The notes beneath the pieces are model-generated. The model was not told where the DNA came from. It ran no database searches and saw only the letters and a program-made list of their open reading frames with translations. Position numbers and translations under genes: made by a program. Below are positions 14,162 to 22,443 of a DNA stretch of 27,805 bases, piece by piece. The stretch's first letter is position 1; each line of letters opens with the position of its first letter. Source of the DNA: Actinomycetes bacterium. Lineage in GTDB: Bacteria > Actinomycetota > Thermoleophilia > Solirubrobacterales > JACPNS01. Where the stretch lies: positions 1 through 27,805 of the forward strand of contig JAEYBE010000010.1 in assembly GCA_023404495.1 (NCBI GenBank), written 5' to 3'.

Positions 14162-15499
14162 ATGTCTAAGAACTCATCCACCAAGCCAGCCAAGACGCCT
14201 GCCGAAAAAGGCATGGGCGCTGGACTGCGTTTCCTTAACAACCTCGCAAGCTCGAGCACGATCGACAAGCTCAAGCTGCGCAAGCCCACAGAGAAGGCTG
14301 TCTACCACGGCAGCAAGAACGGCTTCAAGGTCGCCGCTGCGGCCGGCCGCCAGTTCTCGTCCAAGTCCAAGCAGGACAAACCGGCCCGTCAGCCCAAGTC
14401 AGAGGGCAAGGGCAAGTTCGACCTGACACCAACAGACGAGCAGGAGATGCTGATCGAGGCCTTCGGCGAGTTCGCCAAGGCCGAACTGCTCCCGATCGCG
14501 ACGGAGTCGTCGAACAACTGCAAGACGCCCGACGAGGTGCTCAAGGCCAGCACCGAACTCGGAGTCACGATGATCGGCGTGCCCGAGGAACTCGGCGGCG
14601 CCGTCGAGCAGCGCTCGGCGGTCACCAGCGTCTTGATCAGCGAGGCGCTCGCCAAGGGCGATCTGGGCATGGCGGTCGCTGTGCTCGCGCCGGCGGCTGT
14701 TTCGACTGCGATCGGCCTCTGGGGCAGTGGCGAGCAGCAGTCGAAGTACTTGCCTGAGTTTGTCGGTGACGACGTCCCCGCCGCGGCGCTTGCCGTGATG
14801 GAGCCGCGTCCGCTTTTCGATCCCTCCAAGCTGGAGACGAAGGCGGCCAAGTCCGGTGACGGCTACACGCTCACCGGCGTGAAGAATCTTGTCCCGCGCG
14901 CCGCCGAGGACGAATTGTTCGTCGTCGCGGCGGAGCTCGACGGCAAGCCGCGGATGTTCATCGTCGAAAGCAGCTACGACGGCATCTCGGTCACTCCGGA
15001 GCCGGCGATGGGTATTCGTCCCGCGGCCACCGGCATTGTCAGCTTCGAGGACGTCAAGCTGCCGGCCGACGCGCTGCTCGGCGAAGAGGCCGACTACGCG
15101 GAAATGATTCGCCTCTCACGCGTCGCGTGGGGCGCTGTGGCCGCCGGTTGCGGTCGCGCAGTGCAGGACTACCTGATCCCGTACGTCAACGAGCGCGTCG
15201 CCTTCGGTGAGCCGATCAGCCACCGCCAGGCGGTCGCCTTCACGATTTCCAACGTGGCGATCGAACTCGAGGGCATTCGCCTTGCGACCTACCGCGCGGC
15301 GGCGCTTGCCGACGAGGGCAAGGACTTCTCGCGCGAGGCTGCGCTCGTCCGCCAACTCACCGCCAAGTACGGCATGCAGATCGGCTCCGACGGAGTCCAG
15401 ATGCTCGGCGGTCACGGCTACACGCAGGAATACCCGGTCGAACGCTGGTACCGCGATCTTCGCGCGGCTGGCCTGATGGAGGGAGTGCTGCTCGTCTAG
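14162..15499 (+). CDS. Acyl-CoA dehydrogenase family protein with basic N-terminal extension
   Basis: A 445-aa flavoprotein, first gene of the operon. Residues 1-85 are a Lys/Ser/Ala-rich extension not typical of the family. The dehydrogenase fold begins near FDLTPTDEQEMLIEAFGEFA. Later segments include GVPEELGG, RVAWGAVAAGCGRAVQDY, ERVAFGEPISHRQAVAF and the C-terminal GGHGYTQEYPVERWYRDLRAAG. E440 in LMEGVLLV is at the place of the usual catalytic base. However, the FAD/substrate stretch that reads ITEPxAGSD in the neighbouring gene is here AVMEPRPLFDPSKLE, so substrate binding may differ. The family oxidises acyl-CoA to trans-2-enoyl-CoA using FAD. It may form a heteromer with the next gene 30 bp downstream; that is an inference from pairing only. 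Confidence 0.85.
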   Translation: MSKNSSTKPAKTPAEKGMGAGLRFLNNLASSSTIDKLKLRKPTEKAVYHGSKNGFKVAAAAGRQFSSKSKQDKPARQPKSEGKGKFDLTPTDEQEMLIEAFGEFAKAELLPIATESSNNCKTPDEVLKASTELGVTMIGVPEELGGAVEQRSAVTSVLISEALAKGDLGMAVAVLAPAAVSTAIGLWGSGEQQSKYLPEFVGDDVPAAALAVMEPRPLFDPSKLETKAAKSGDGYTLTGVKNLVPRAAEDELFVVAAELDGKPRMFIVESSYDGISVTPEPAMGIRPAATGIVSFEDVKLPADALLGEEADYAEMIRLSRVAWGAVAAGCGRAVQDYLIPYVNERVAFGEPISHRQAVAFTISNVAIELEGIRLATYRAAALADEGKDFSREAALVRQLTAKYGMQIGSDGVQMLGGHGYTQEYPVERWYRDLRAAGLMEGVLLV

Positions 15500-15529
15500 G
15501 GCGGCACTGACCGGAAAGGAATATTCAAA

Positions 15530-16750
15530 ATGTCTATCAATCTTGAAACCCCGAAGAAGTTCCAGCCGCTGATCGGCCAGGCCCACATGGTCGCCGAAGA
15601 GCTGCTGCGTCCCAACTCGCGCAAGTACGACAACTTCGACCACGCTTACCCGGTTGAGCTCGACATGCTGCGCGCACTGATCGACGGCATGGAGGAGGGC
15701 TCCGGCCAGGGCGCCGGCGCCGCCGGTGTCGGCCAGTCCGACACCCTCAAGCAGGACGACACCGACGAGAACAAGAACGGCACCAACCTCTCGACGATGC
15801 TCAGCATCATCGAGATGTGCTGGGGCGACTGCGGACTGCTGCTGACGATGCCTGGTCAGGGTCTTGGCAACAGCGCGATCGCAGCCGTCGCCAACGAGGA
15901 GCAGCTCAAGCGCTTCAAGGGCAAGTGGGCGGCGATGGCGATCACCGAGCCGGAGGCCGGCTCGGACTCGGCGTCGATCCGCACCACCGCGGTCAAGGAC
16001 GGTGACCACTACATCCTCAACGGCGAAAAGATCTACGTCACCTCTGGTGAGCGCGCCGACCTCGTGGTCGTGTGGGCGAACGTGGACCCGTCCGCCGGCC
16101 GCGCCGGAATCAAGTCGTTCGTCGTCGAGCGTGACAACCCGGGCATGAAGCTCGACCGCTTGGAGCACAAGCTCGGAATTCGCGCTTCGGACACGGCCGC
16201 GTTCATCCTGACGGACTGCAAGGTCCACAAGGACAACCTGCTCGGCGACCCCGAAGTCCGTACCGACAAGGGCTTCGGCGGCGTCATGCAGACCTTCGAC
16301 AACACGCGTCCGTTGGTCGCGGGTATGGCGCTCGGTGTTGCCCGTGCCGCGCTCGACGAGCTGCGCAAGTTGCTCGAGGAGAACGGCTTTGAGATCGACT
16401 ATGACAAGCCCGCCGCGTACCAGCCCGGCGCGGTCGCCGAGTTCATCGAACTCGAGGCCGACTGGGAGGCAGCCAAGCTGCTGACGATGGAGGCCGCGTG
16501 GATGGCCGACAACCGCAAGCCCAACTCGGTCCAGGCCTCGATGGCCAAGGCCAAGGCCGGTCGAAGCGGCACGGACATCACGCTGCGCGCGGTCAAGCTC
16601 GCTGGTAGTTTCGGCTACTCCGAGAACTCGCTTCTCGAGAAGTGGTCACGCGATTCGAAGATTCTCGACATCTTCGAGGGAACGCAGCAGATTCAGCTGC
16701 TGATCATCGCGCGCCAGCTGCTCGGCAAGTCCTCGTCCGAACTCAAGTAG
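15530..16750 (+). CDS. Acyl-CoA dehydrogenase
   Basis: A 406-aa FAD-dependent dehydrogenase. Signature ITEPEAGSD (about 138-146) is followed by LNGEKIYVTSGERAD, which contacts FAD and substrate. The C-terminal helices include GSFGYSENSLLEKWSRDSKILDIFEGTQQIQ, where E383 in the EGT motif is the expected catalytic base. A Gly/Asp/Lys-rich insert lies at about 55-85 (GSGQGAGAAGVGQSDTLKQD). It catalyses the first step of beta-oxidation; chain-length preference cannot be read. AAAGGA precedes the ATG at a good distance. Having two differing acyl-CoA dehydrogenases side by side resembles actinobacterial FadE pairs, some of which act as heterotetramers. Confidence 0.93.
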   Translation: MSINLETPKKFQPLIGQAHMVAEELLRPNSRKYDNFDHAYPVELDMLRALIDGMEEGSGQGAGAAGVGQSDTLKQDDTDENKNGTNLSTMLSIIEMCWGDCGLLLTMPGQGLGNSAIAAVANEEQLKRFKGKWAAMAITEPEAGSDSASIRTTAVKDGDHYILNGEKIYVTSGERADLVVVWANVDPSAGRAGIKSFVVERDNPGMKLDRLEHKLGIRASDTAAFILTDCKVHKDNLLGDPEVRTDKGFGGVMQTFDNTRPLVAGMALGVARAALDELRKLLEENGFEIDYDKPAAYQPGAVAEFIELEADWEAAKLLTMEAAWMADNRKPNSVQASMAKAKAGRSGTDITLRAVKLAGSFGYSENSLLEKWSRDSKILDIFEGTQQIQLLIIARQLLGKSSSELK

Positions 16751-16783
16751 AGCCCCCTTCACTTCCCCATAGGAGATCCCCAG

Positions 16784-18067
16784 ATGGCAGCCAAGACCCT
16801 GCGTGACGTGTGGGTGGTCGGCGGTAACCGCATTCCGTTTGTCCGCTCGAACGCCCAGTACGCACACGCTTCAAACCAGGACATGTTCACCGCGGCCGTC
16901 GACGGCCTCGCCGACCGCTACGGCCTCGCCGGTGAGCGGATCGGCGACTTCGCCGGAGGCGCCGTGCTCAAGTTCGCGCGCGAGCTGAACCTCTCGCGCG
17001 AGGTCGTGCTCGGCAGCAAGCTCGCTCCCGAGACTCCGGCCTTTGACGTCGGCCAGGCCTGCGGCACCGGCCTGGAAGCGGCGATTCTGATCGCCAACAA
17101 GATCGCGACCGGTCAGATCGATTCCGGCATCGCGGGCGGCACCGACACCACCTCCGACGCTCCGATCGAGCTCAACGAGGACCTGCGCCAGATCCTGATG
17201 GATGTCAACCGCATCAAGGACCCCAAGAAGCAGGCGCTCACCCTGCTCAAGAAGTTCCGCCCCGGCATGATCAAGCCGGAGATCCCGGCCAACCGCGAGG
17301 CCCGCACCGGCCTTTCGATGGGCGAGCACACGGCTATCACCGCCAAGGAGTGGAACATCACGCGGGAGGATCAGGACCAGCTGGCCTACGAGTCGCACCA
17401 GAAGCTCGCCGCGGCATGGGACGCCGGCTGGCAGGACGACCTCGTTTCGCCGTACCTGGGCGTCGAGATCGACGGCAACCTGCGCCCGGACACTTCGCTC
17501 GAGAAGCTCGCTTCGCTCAAGCCCGTGTTCGGCGGCAAGGACGGCACGATGACCGCCGCGAACTCGACTCCGCTCTCAGACGGCGCTTCCGCGGTGCTGC
17601 TGGCCAGCGAGGACTGGGCGAAGGAGCGGGGCCTGACTCCGCGCGCCCGCTTCGTCGACGCCGAGACAGCGGCGGTTGACTACATCGTCAAGCAGGAGGG
17701 CTTGCTGCTGGCTCCGGTCTACGCGGTGCCGCGCCTGCTCGAGCGCAACGGCCTCAAGCTCCAGGACTTCGACTTCTACGAGATCCACGAGGCCTTCGCC
17801 GCCCAGACGCTCGCGACCCTCAAGGCGTGGGAGGACCCGGCGTTCTGCAAGAACCGTCTGGGTCTCGCCAAGCCGCTTGGATCGATCGATCGTGCAAAAC
17901 TGAATGTCAAGGGCGGCTCGCTTGCCGCTGCGCACCCGTTCGCCGCCACCGGCGGACGCATCATCGCCAACCTCGCGAAGATGCTCGAAGAGAAGGGCTC
18001 CGGCCGCGGTCTGATCTCGATCTGCGCAGCCGGTGGCCAGGGCGTCGTCGCGATCATGGAGCGCTAA
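16784..18067 (+). CDS. fadA2: Acetyl-CoA C-acyltransferase (thiolase), FadA2/FadI-like
   Basis: A 427-aa thiolase that cleaves 3-ketoacyl-CoA with CoA or runs the reverse condensation. The nucleophilic Cys is C93 in GQACGTG, the catalytic His H384 in GGSLAAAHPFAATGGR, and the second Cys C414 in ICAAGGQG. The HPFAATG form of the His motif is the one seen in FadI / trifunctional-protein beta-type and mycobacterial FadA2 thiolases. AGGAG precedes the ATG. Its stop codon merges with the Shine-Dalgarno sequence of the ketoreductase gene (TAAGGAG). The neighbourhood fadA2-fabG4-htdX matches the Mycobacterium tuberculosis Rv0241c-Rv0244c region in content, which supports the name. Confidence 0.92.
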   Translation: MAAKTLRDVWVVGGNRIPFVRSNAQYAHASNQDMFTAAVDGLADRYGLAGERIGDFAGGAVLKFARELNLSREVVLGSKLAPETPAFDVGQACGTGLEAAILIANKIATGQIDSGIAGGTDTTSDAPIELNEDLRQILMDVNRIKDPKKQALTLLKKFRPGMIKPEIPANREARTGLSMGEHTAITAKEWNITREDQDQLAYESHQKLAAAWDAGWQDDLVSPYLGVEIDGNLRPDTSLEKLASLKPVFGGKDGTMTAANSTPLSDGASAVLLASEDWAKERGLTPRARFVDAETAAVDYIVKQEGLLLAPVYAVPRLLERNGLKLQDFDFYEIHEAFAAQTLATLKAWEDPAFCKNRLGLAKPLGSIDRAKLNVKGGSLAAAHPFAATGGRIIANLAKMLEEKGSGRGLISICAAGGQGVVAIMER

Positions 18068-18078
18068 GGAGATTCACT

Positions 18079-19440
18079 ATGCCTACTGACCGTTATGCAG
18101 AGTTCGTCCGTGGCCCCGTCGGCGGCTTCATCGCCCCGAAGGTCGGCCTTCCGCAACCGCCCAAGCTCGAGCGCTACAAGAAGGGTGCTCCGCTGGTGAC
18201 CGGCAAGGTGCTGACCGGCGCTGCACCCGGGGGCCGTCTTTCCGATGCGATCGGCAAGGTATTTGCCGGCGCAGAGTCCGACGTTGAGGCGATCACCGCG
18301 GGCGTCGCCCCTGAGGGCGACGAGCGTTACAAGGCAGTCGTCTTTGACGCCACCGGCATCAGCGACTCGACGCAGCTCGAGGAGCTTTGGCGCTTCTTCC
18401 ACCCGGTGATCCGCCGGGTCAAGACATGCGGCCGGATCGTTGTGCTCGGCACGCAGCCGGAACTGACCGGCGGCGCGCGCGAGGCCACCGCCCAGCGCGC
18501 GATCGAGGGCTTCACCCGCGCGATGGGCAAAGAGGCCCGCAAAGGCATCACGGTCAACCTGGTGTACGTCGCGCCGGGCGCCGAGAACCAGATCGAGAGC
18601 ACTCTGCGCTTCTTTGTCTCGCCGCGCTGCGCGTACATTTCGGGGCAGGTCGCCCGGGTCGTCAAGTCGGTCGGCGGCAAGGCGCCCGAGATCGACTGGA
18701 ACATGCCGCTGGCCGGCAAGGTCGCATTGGTGACCGGTGCCTCGCGGGGTATCGGCGCCGCTATCTCCGAGACGCTCGCCCGGGACGGCGCGCACGTCGT
18801 CGGCCTTGACATTCCGCCGCTGAAGGACGACCTCGAGAAGCTGATGGCCAAGCTCGGTGGTTCCTCGATCGTCGAGGACATCACGGCCTCTGACGCCCCG
18901 AAGGTGATCGCCGACTTCCTCGACGAGCACCACAACGGCGTCGACATCGTCGTCCACAACGCCGGTGTCACGAAGGACAAGACGCTGGGTCGCATGGACC
19001 AGGACAAGTGGTCGGTGCTGATGGACATCAACCTCTCTTCGGAGGAGCGCATCAACGACGAACTGCTCGCGCGCCAGCTGATCAAGGCCAACGGCCGCGT
19101 GATCTGCGTCTCGTCGATGAGCGGAATCGCCGGCGGCGCAGGGCAGACCAACTACTCCACCTCGAAGGCCGGCGTGATCGGCTTGGTGCAGTCGACGGCC
19201 CCCGAGTTCGCCAAGCACAACGTCACGATCAACGCGGTTGCGCCTGGATTCATTGAGACGCAGATGACCGCGGCGATGCCGCTCGGGCCGCGCGAGGTTG
19301 GACGCCGCATGAACTCGATGCAGCAGGGCGGGCTGCCGATCGACGTCGCAGAGGGCATCGCCTGGTACGCAAGCCCCGCCTCGACCGGCCTCACCGGCAA
19401 CGTCGTGCGCGTCTGCGGCCAGATGCTGATCGGCGCGTAG
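18079..19440 (+). CDS. fabG4: FabG4-type 3-oxoacyl reductase (two-domain SDR)
   Basis: A 453-aa high-molecular-weight ketoreductase, close to the 454 aa of mycobacterial FabG4 (Rv0242c). The N-terminal half (about 1-205) is a degenerate Rossmann-like domain. The C-terminal half is the active SDR: TGASRGIG (219-226) binds NAD(P)H, NAG is at 294-296, and the S346-Y359-K363 catalytic set lies in SSMSGIAGGAGQTNYSTSK. It reduces 3-oxoacyl to 3-hydroxyacyl thioesters or the reverse; FabG4 of mycobacteria prefers NADH and CoA esters, and that is extrapolated here. The ATG at 18079 is chosen for the strong AAGGAG 7 bp upstream; an upstream in-frame extension would lie inside the thiolase gene. The C-terminus GNVVRVCGQMLIGA fits the family. 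Confidence 0.93.
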   Translation: MPTDRYAEFVRGPVGGFIAPKVGLPQPPKLERYKKGAPLVTGKVLTGAAPGGRLSDAIGKVFAGAESDVEAITAGVAPEGDERYKAVVFDATGISDSTQLEELWRFFHPVIRRVKTCGRIVVLGTQPELTGGAREATAQRAIEGFTRAMGKEARKGITVNLVYVAPGAENQIESTLRFFVSPRCAYISGQVARVVKSVGGKAPEIDWNMPLAGKVALVTGASRGIGAAISETLARDGAHVVGLDIPPLKDDLEKLMAKLGGSSIVEDITASDAPKVIADFLDEHHNGVDIVVHNAGVTKDKTLGRMDQDKWSVLMDINLSSEERINDELLARQLIKANGRVICVSSMSGIAGGAGQTNYSTSKAGVIGLVQSTAPEFAKHNVTINAVAPGFIETQMTAAMPLGPREVGRRMNSMQQGGLPIDVAEGIAWYASPASTGLTGNVVRVCGQMLIGA

Positions 19441-19450
19441 GGAGATCGCA

Positions 19451-20311
19451 ATGGCCACCGTCGAACTCAAGAACGCGCCCGGCGCCGGCAGCCTCTACCT
19501 GAAGGCTGCAATCGGAATGACTCCGCTGGCCGGGTCACGCAAGAAGGAGCTGCCCGACACCGTCGTCGCGCTCGAAGCCCAGCCAGTGGATCTCGACAAG
19601 CTCGCGGCCTTCGGCCGCGTCGCCGAGCACACGCTCACCGGCAACTTGCCGACGATCTACTTCAACGTGCTCTCGATGCCGCTGCAGTTGAAGTTGATGA
19701 CCGGCGACGGCTTCCCGTTCCCCGTGATCGGCCTCGTGCACGTGCACAACAAGATCGAGCAGGTCAGCCGTGTCGACGCGGCCGCCCCGCTCGGTCTGGC
19801 GGTGCGCGCGGAGAACCTGCGTCCGCACGCCAAGGGCAAACAGTTCGACGTGATCAGCGAGGCGACGGTCGACGGCGAAGTGGTCGCCAAGGCGACGAGC
19901 ACCTACCTGAAGATGGGCAAAGGCGACGAGAGTGCGGTCAGCGAGTTCGCTGCGGGCGTCGACTTCGAGTCCCTCCCACAAGTGGCCACCTGGTCGCTCC
20001 CCGGCGACCTCGGTCGGCGCTATGCGTCGGTGTCTGGTGACCGCAATCCGATCCACATGCACGACCTCACGGCCAAGGCGTTCGGCTTCCCGAAGGCGAT
20101 CGCCCACGGCATGTGGACGAAGGCGCGTGCCCTTGCCGCAATCGACAACAAGCTGCCGGAGGCGTTCACCGTCGAGGTGGCCTTCAAGCGACCGATCCTG
20201 CTGCCGTCGAAGGTCGGCTTTCACGTCGCAGAGAGCGGCGACGGCCTCAACTTCAGCGTCCGCAACGCGAAGAAGGGCACGCCGCACCTCGACGGAATCA
20301 CGCGCGCCTAA
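19451..20311 (+). CDS. htdX: MaoC-like 3-hydroxyacyl thioester dehydratase (HtdX-like, double hotdog)
   Basis: A 286-aa protein of two hotdog folds. The active C-terminal unit has the hydratase-2 motif YASVSGDRNPIH (191-202), with D197 and H202 as catalytic pair, then AFGFPKAIAHGMW. The N-terminal unit (about 50-155) contains GLVHVHNKIEQ and lacks the catalytic motif, as in other double-hotdog hydratases. It hydrates trans-2-enoyl thioesters or dehydrates (R)-3-hydroxyacyl thioesters, linking the dehydrogenases with the ketoreductase of this operon. The start lies 10 bp after the fabG4 stop, with AGGGAG as ribosome binding site overlapping that stop. The order fabG4-htdX is the same as in mycobacteria. 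Confidence 0.9.
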   Translation: MATVELKNAPGAGSLYLKAAIGMTPLAGSRKKELPDTVVALEAQPVDLDKLAAFGRVAEHTLTGNLPTIYFNVLSMPLQLKLMTGDGFPFPVIGLVHVHNKIEQVSRVDAAAPLGLAVRAENLRPHAKGKQFDVISEATVDGEVVAKATSTYLKMGKGDESAVSEFAAGVDFESLPQVATWSLPGDLGRRYASVSGDRNPIHMHDLTAKAFGFPKAIAHGMWTKARALAAIDNKLPEAFTVEVAFKRPILLPSKVGFHVAESGDGLNFSVRNAKKGTPHLDGITRA

Positions 20312-20318
20312 CTCCGGT

Positions 20319-20324
20319 TAGTCT
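20319..20324 (+). promoter_or_regulatory. Possible -10 element for leaderless oxidoreductase transcript
   Basis: TAGTCT ends 6 nt before the ATG at 20331, with no Shine-Dalgarno sequence between. It may give a leaderless transcript separate from the operon upstream; read-through is also possible given the 19-bp gap. Confidence 0.35.
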
Positions 20325-20330
20325 GCGCTC

Positions 20331-20987
20331 ATGCGCATCGGAATTCTTGGAACCGGCATGGTCGCGCAGGCGATCGCGCCCCGGCTGTTCGACGTCGAGC
20401 ACGAAGTCTGCGTTGGGGCTCGCTCAAGCGACTCAGACACGCTGGAGCCGTTCGCCGCGCAGGAGATGCTCACGGGCACGTTCGCCGAGGCGGCCGCGAC
20501 CGCCGACCTGGTGATCAACGCGACCAACGGCAACCACTCGGTCGAGGCTGTCGCGTCGGCGGCCGATCAGCTCGCGGGCAAGACGCTGATCGACCTGGCC
20601 AATCGGCTCGATCACTCACGCGGAATGGCGCAGGCGGCGCTCGCGACCAACGAGAACTCGCTCGCGGCGGATCTTCAGGCGGCGGCGCCCGAGGCAAATG
20701 TCGTAAAGGCGCTGAACACGATGAACTGCAACGTGATGGTGAATCCCTCGCTCGTTGTTGGCGATCACGTTGTCTTCATGAGCGGCGACTCGGATGCGGC
20801 GAAGCAACAGGTCCGCGGGCTGCTTGGCGACGTCGGTTGGCGCGAGCCTCAGATCGTTGATCTGGGCGGGCTGGAGACCGCTACCGGTCCGGAGATGCTG
20901 ATGCAGCTCTGGCTCGACGTGCTGATCGCCCGCGGCGGTATGGACGCAGGGCCGTTCAACTTCGCCGTCAACGGGCCGGCGAGTTAG
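20331..20987 (+). CDS. F420-dependent NADP reductase-like oxidoreductase
   Basis: A 218-aa Rossmann-fold protein beginning MRIGILGTGMVAQAIAPRL, with the GxGxxA dinucleotide site at 7-12. The family layout continues with DLVINATNGNHS, DLANRLDH and VKALNTMNCNVMVNP, and ends in a helical part with GGLETATGPEMLMQLWLDVL. This resembles the NADPH:F420 oxidoreductase / pyrroline-5-carboxylate-reductase-like superfamily. Real F420 use is plausible in an actinobacterium but not provable here, since many family members are generic NAD(P) oxidoreductases. The codon TAG at 20985-20987 overlaps the convergent anti-sigma stop by three bases within TTAG. Confidence 0.8.
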   Translation: MRIGILGTGMVAQAIAPRLFDVEHEVCVGARSSDSDTLEPFAAQEMLTGTFAEAAATADLVINATNGNHSVEAVASAADQLAGKTLIDLANRLDHSRGMAQAALATNENSLAADLQAAAPEANVVKALNTMNCNVMVNPSLVVGDHVVFMSGDSDAAKQQVRGLLGDVGWREPQIVDLGGLETATGPEMLMQLWLDVLIARGGMDAGPFNFAVNGPAS

Positions 20988-21709
20988 TTCAGAGTTCCGC
21001 GCAAGACCGAGACGCCCGAGTGATCCGGCTTGCCGTTGACCGGTTGCAGCGAGATGTCGACAACCGGGAAGCGCTCGGTTCCGACGGGCACCGGCAGATC
21101 GAGGTCGACCGTGCCGTCCTTGCCGACGCGGAATGTGCCGATGCTGATCAGGCCGTTCTCCTCGTCCATCAGCCAGGCCTCGTAGAAGTTGTTCTGGTGA
21201 TTCTCGGCCAGGCCGGTCAGGCGCAGGCGGATCGCATCTCCATCACGTTTGACGGCAGCGCTTCCGGTGGCGGCGGGGTCGACTTGGCTGACCGGCGAGA
21301 GCTTGGCCTGTTGAATCGTGGGACCGACGGCCACAACGCGGTCGTCGGGACCTGACAGCAGGCCGACTCCGACGCCGCCCGCGAATATGAGCAGCACGGC
21401 GGCAAACGCGTAGGCCGGCCGCAGCGATAGCGACCCGCCGAAGAAACGACCAAGGGCGCCCTGCGAGCGGGACTTCTTCGGGGCCGGCGTCGGCGTCGCT
21501 TGCTCGCGCTCGAGCCGCAGCGGCGGCGCATCTCCGAGGTCCCAGAGTTCCTCGGGGAGCTCCTCGAGCTTCGACGCCAGCGGCGAGAGCTCCGCGACTT
21601 CCGCGGCGAGCGTGGGATCGCTCTGAATTTCGCGCTCGATCTCGCGACGACGATCCTCGGAGATTTCGCCGAAGAGGTAGTCGCTGATCAATTCTGTGCG
21701 GTCATCCAT
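20984..21709 (-). CDS. RskA-like membrane anti-sigma factor
   Basis: A 241-aa single-pass membrane protein. The N-terminal cytoplasmic part (about 1-60) starts MDDRTELISDYLFGEISEDRRREIE, a helical anti-sigma domain without the His-Cys-Cys zinc motif. A Pro/Ala linker leads to one membrane helix (about 100-118, AFAAVLLIFAGGVGVGLL). The external domain (about 125-241) contains ENHQNNFYEAWLMDEENG and VDISLQPVNGKPDHSG, typical of the RskA C-terminal domain. It would hold the adjacent sigma factor at the membrane and release it upon regulated proteolysis. The ATG at 21709 overlaps the sigma stop (TGATG); GTG at 21712 is an alternative. Co-transcription with the sigma factor is nearly certain. Confidence 0.9.
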   Translation of the reverse strand: MDDRTELISDYLFGEISEDRRREIEREIQSDPTLAAEVAELSPLASKLEELPEELWDLGDAPPLRLEREQATPTPAPKKSRSQGALGRFFGGSLSLRPAYAFAAVLLIFAGGVGVGLLSGPDDRVVAVGPTIQQAKLSPVSQVDPAATGSAAVKRDGDAIRLRLTGLAENHQNNFYEAWLMDEENGLISIGTFRVGKDGTVDLDLPVPVGTERFPVVDISLQPVNGKPDHSGVSVLRGTLN

Positions 21710-22266
21710 CACAGCGCATCGCCTTCCTCAAGCAATTCACGCAGTCGCCTAAGTCCTTCGACCATCCGCATCTTCACGGTACCGAGCGCCACACCCGTCT
21801 CGTCGGCGATCTCCGCCTGTGACTTGCCCAGGTAGAACCGGGCGCGCAGCATTTCGGCTTCCTCACGCGGTAAGCGGTCGAGCATCTGTGCGACAAGTAT
21901 CTGTTCTGCCACTTCATCAGAGAATCCGTGCTCAAACGTCGATTCGGTTGGAAAATCTTCTGTCGCCATCGGTGTCGGCTGCTTCTTGCGCAGGGTGTCG
22001 ATCGCGCGGCTGCGCGCGATCTGCAGAATCCAGCCGAGCAGGCTTGAGCGGTCCGGGTCGTAACTGGCCCCACGCTTCCAGACTTCCGTGAAGACCTTCT
22101 GCTGTACGTCTTCGGCCTCAGCGCGGTCGCCCAGCATACGCACGAGCAGCGCGAAGACCGGGCGGCCATAGAGCTCATAGATCCGCTCGATCGCAAACTC
22201 CTCGCCGGCCGCCAGGCCGCGCAGCAGCGCCGGATCTATTGAGTTCTCTTGACGGCCTTCAGGCAT
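21709..22266 (-). CDS. ECF RNA polymerase sigma factor, SigK-like
   Basis: A 185-aa ECF sigma factor. Region 2 (about 25-92) includes LYGRPVFALLVRMLGDRAEAEDVQQKVF and WILQIARSRAIDTLRKK. Region 4 (about 122-182) has LPREEAEMLRARFYLGKSQAEIADETGVALGTVKMRM, the helix-turn-helix for the -35 element. An RskA-type partner directly downstream points to the SigK/SigL group. The ATG at 22266 is chosen because conserved ECF sequence begins soon after and the frame further upstream crosses the divergent gene; no clear Shine-Dalgarno sequence is seen. It may drive the divergent secreted-protein gene at 22444 through the element at 22283-22310. Confidence 0.92.
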   Translation of the reverse strand: MPEGRQENSIDPALLRGLAAGEEFAIERIYELYGRPVFALLVRMLGDRAEAEDVQQKVFTEVWKRGASYDPDRSSLLGWILQIARSRAIDTLRKKQPTPMATEDFPTESTFEHGFSDEVAEQILVAQMLDRLPREEAEMLRARFYLGKSQAEIADETGVALGTVKMRMVEGLRRLRELLEEGDAL

Positions 22267-22282
22267 CGCAGGAATTTTTTCC

Positions 22283-22310
22283 AACCCATCGCGCCGCTTC
22301 GTGCGTAGTA
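22283..22310 (+). promoter_or_regulatory. Candidate ECF-type promoter in front of the secreted HtaA-like gene
   Basis: AACCCATC (22283-22290), 13 bases, then CGTAGTA (22304-22310) resembles ECF promoters with an AAC-containing -35 and a CGT-containing -10. It lies between the divergent sigma gene and its likely target and points toward 22444. A transcript from here would have a leader of about 125 nt. Assignment to the adjacent sigma factor is inference from location. Confidence 0.4.
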
Positions 22311-22443
22311 CCCGCCGAAGGACAACGAACCTCGTTCGATCTGGAGGAAAACACGGAACGCGCAGAGTATGCAACTCGCTGCGGATTCGCCTCCAATCAC
22401 CGTCAATCAACTCCGATTCACAACGACCAAAGAGGAGAACCCC

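Noticed and set aside
17827..18078. Upstream extension of the fabG4 frame
   Set aside because: It overlaps the thiolase coding region in another frame; AAGGAG before the ATG at 18079 and the family length fix the start.
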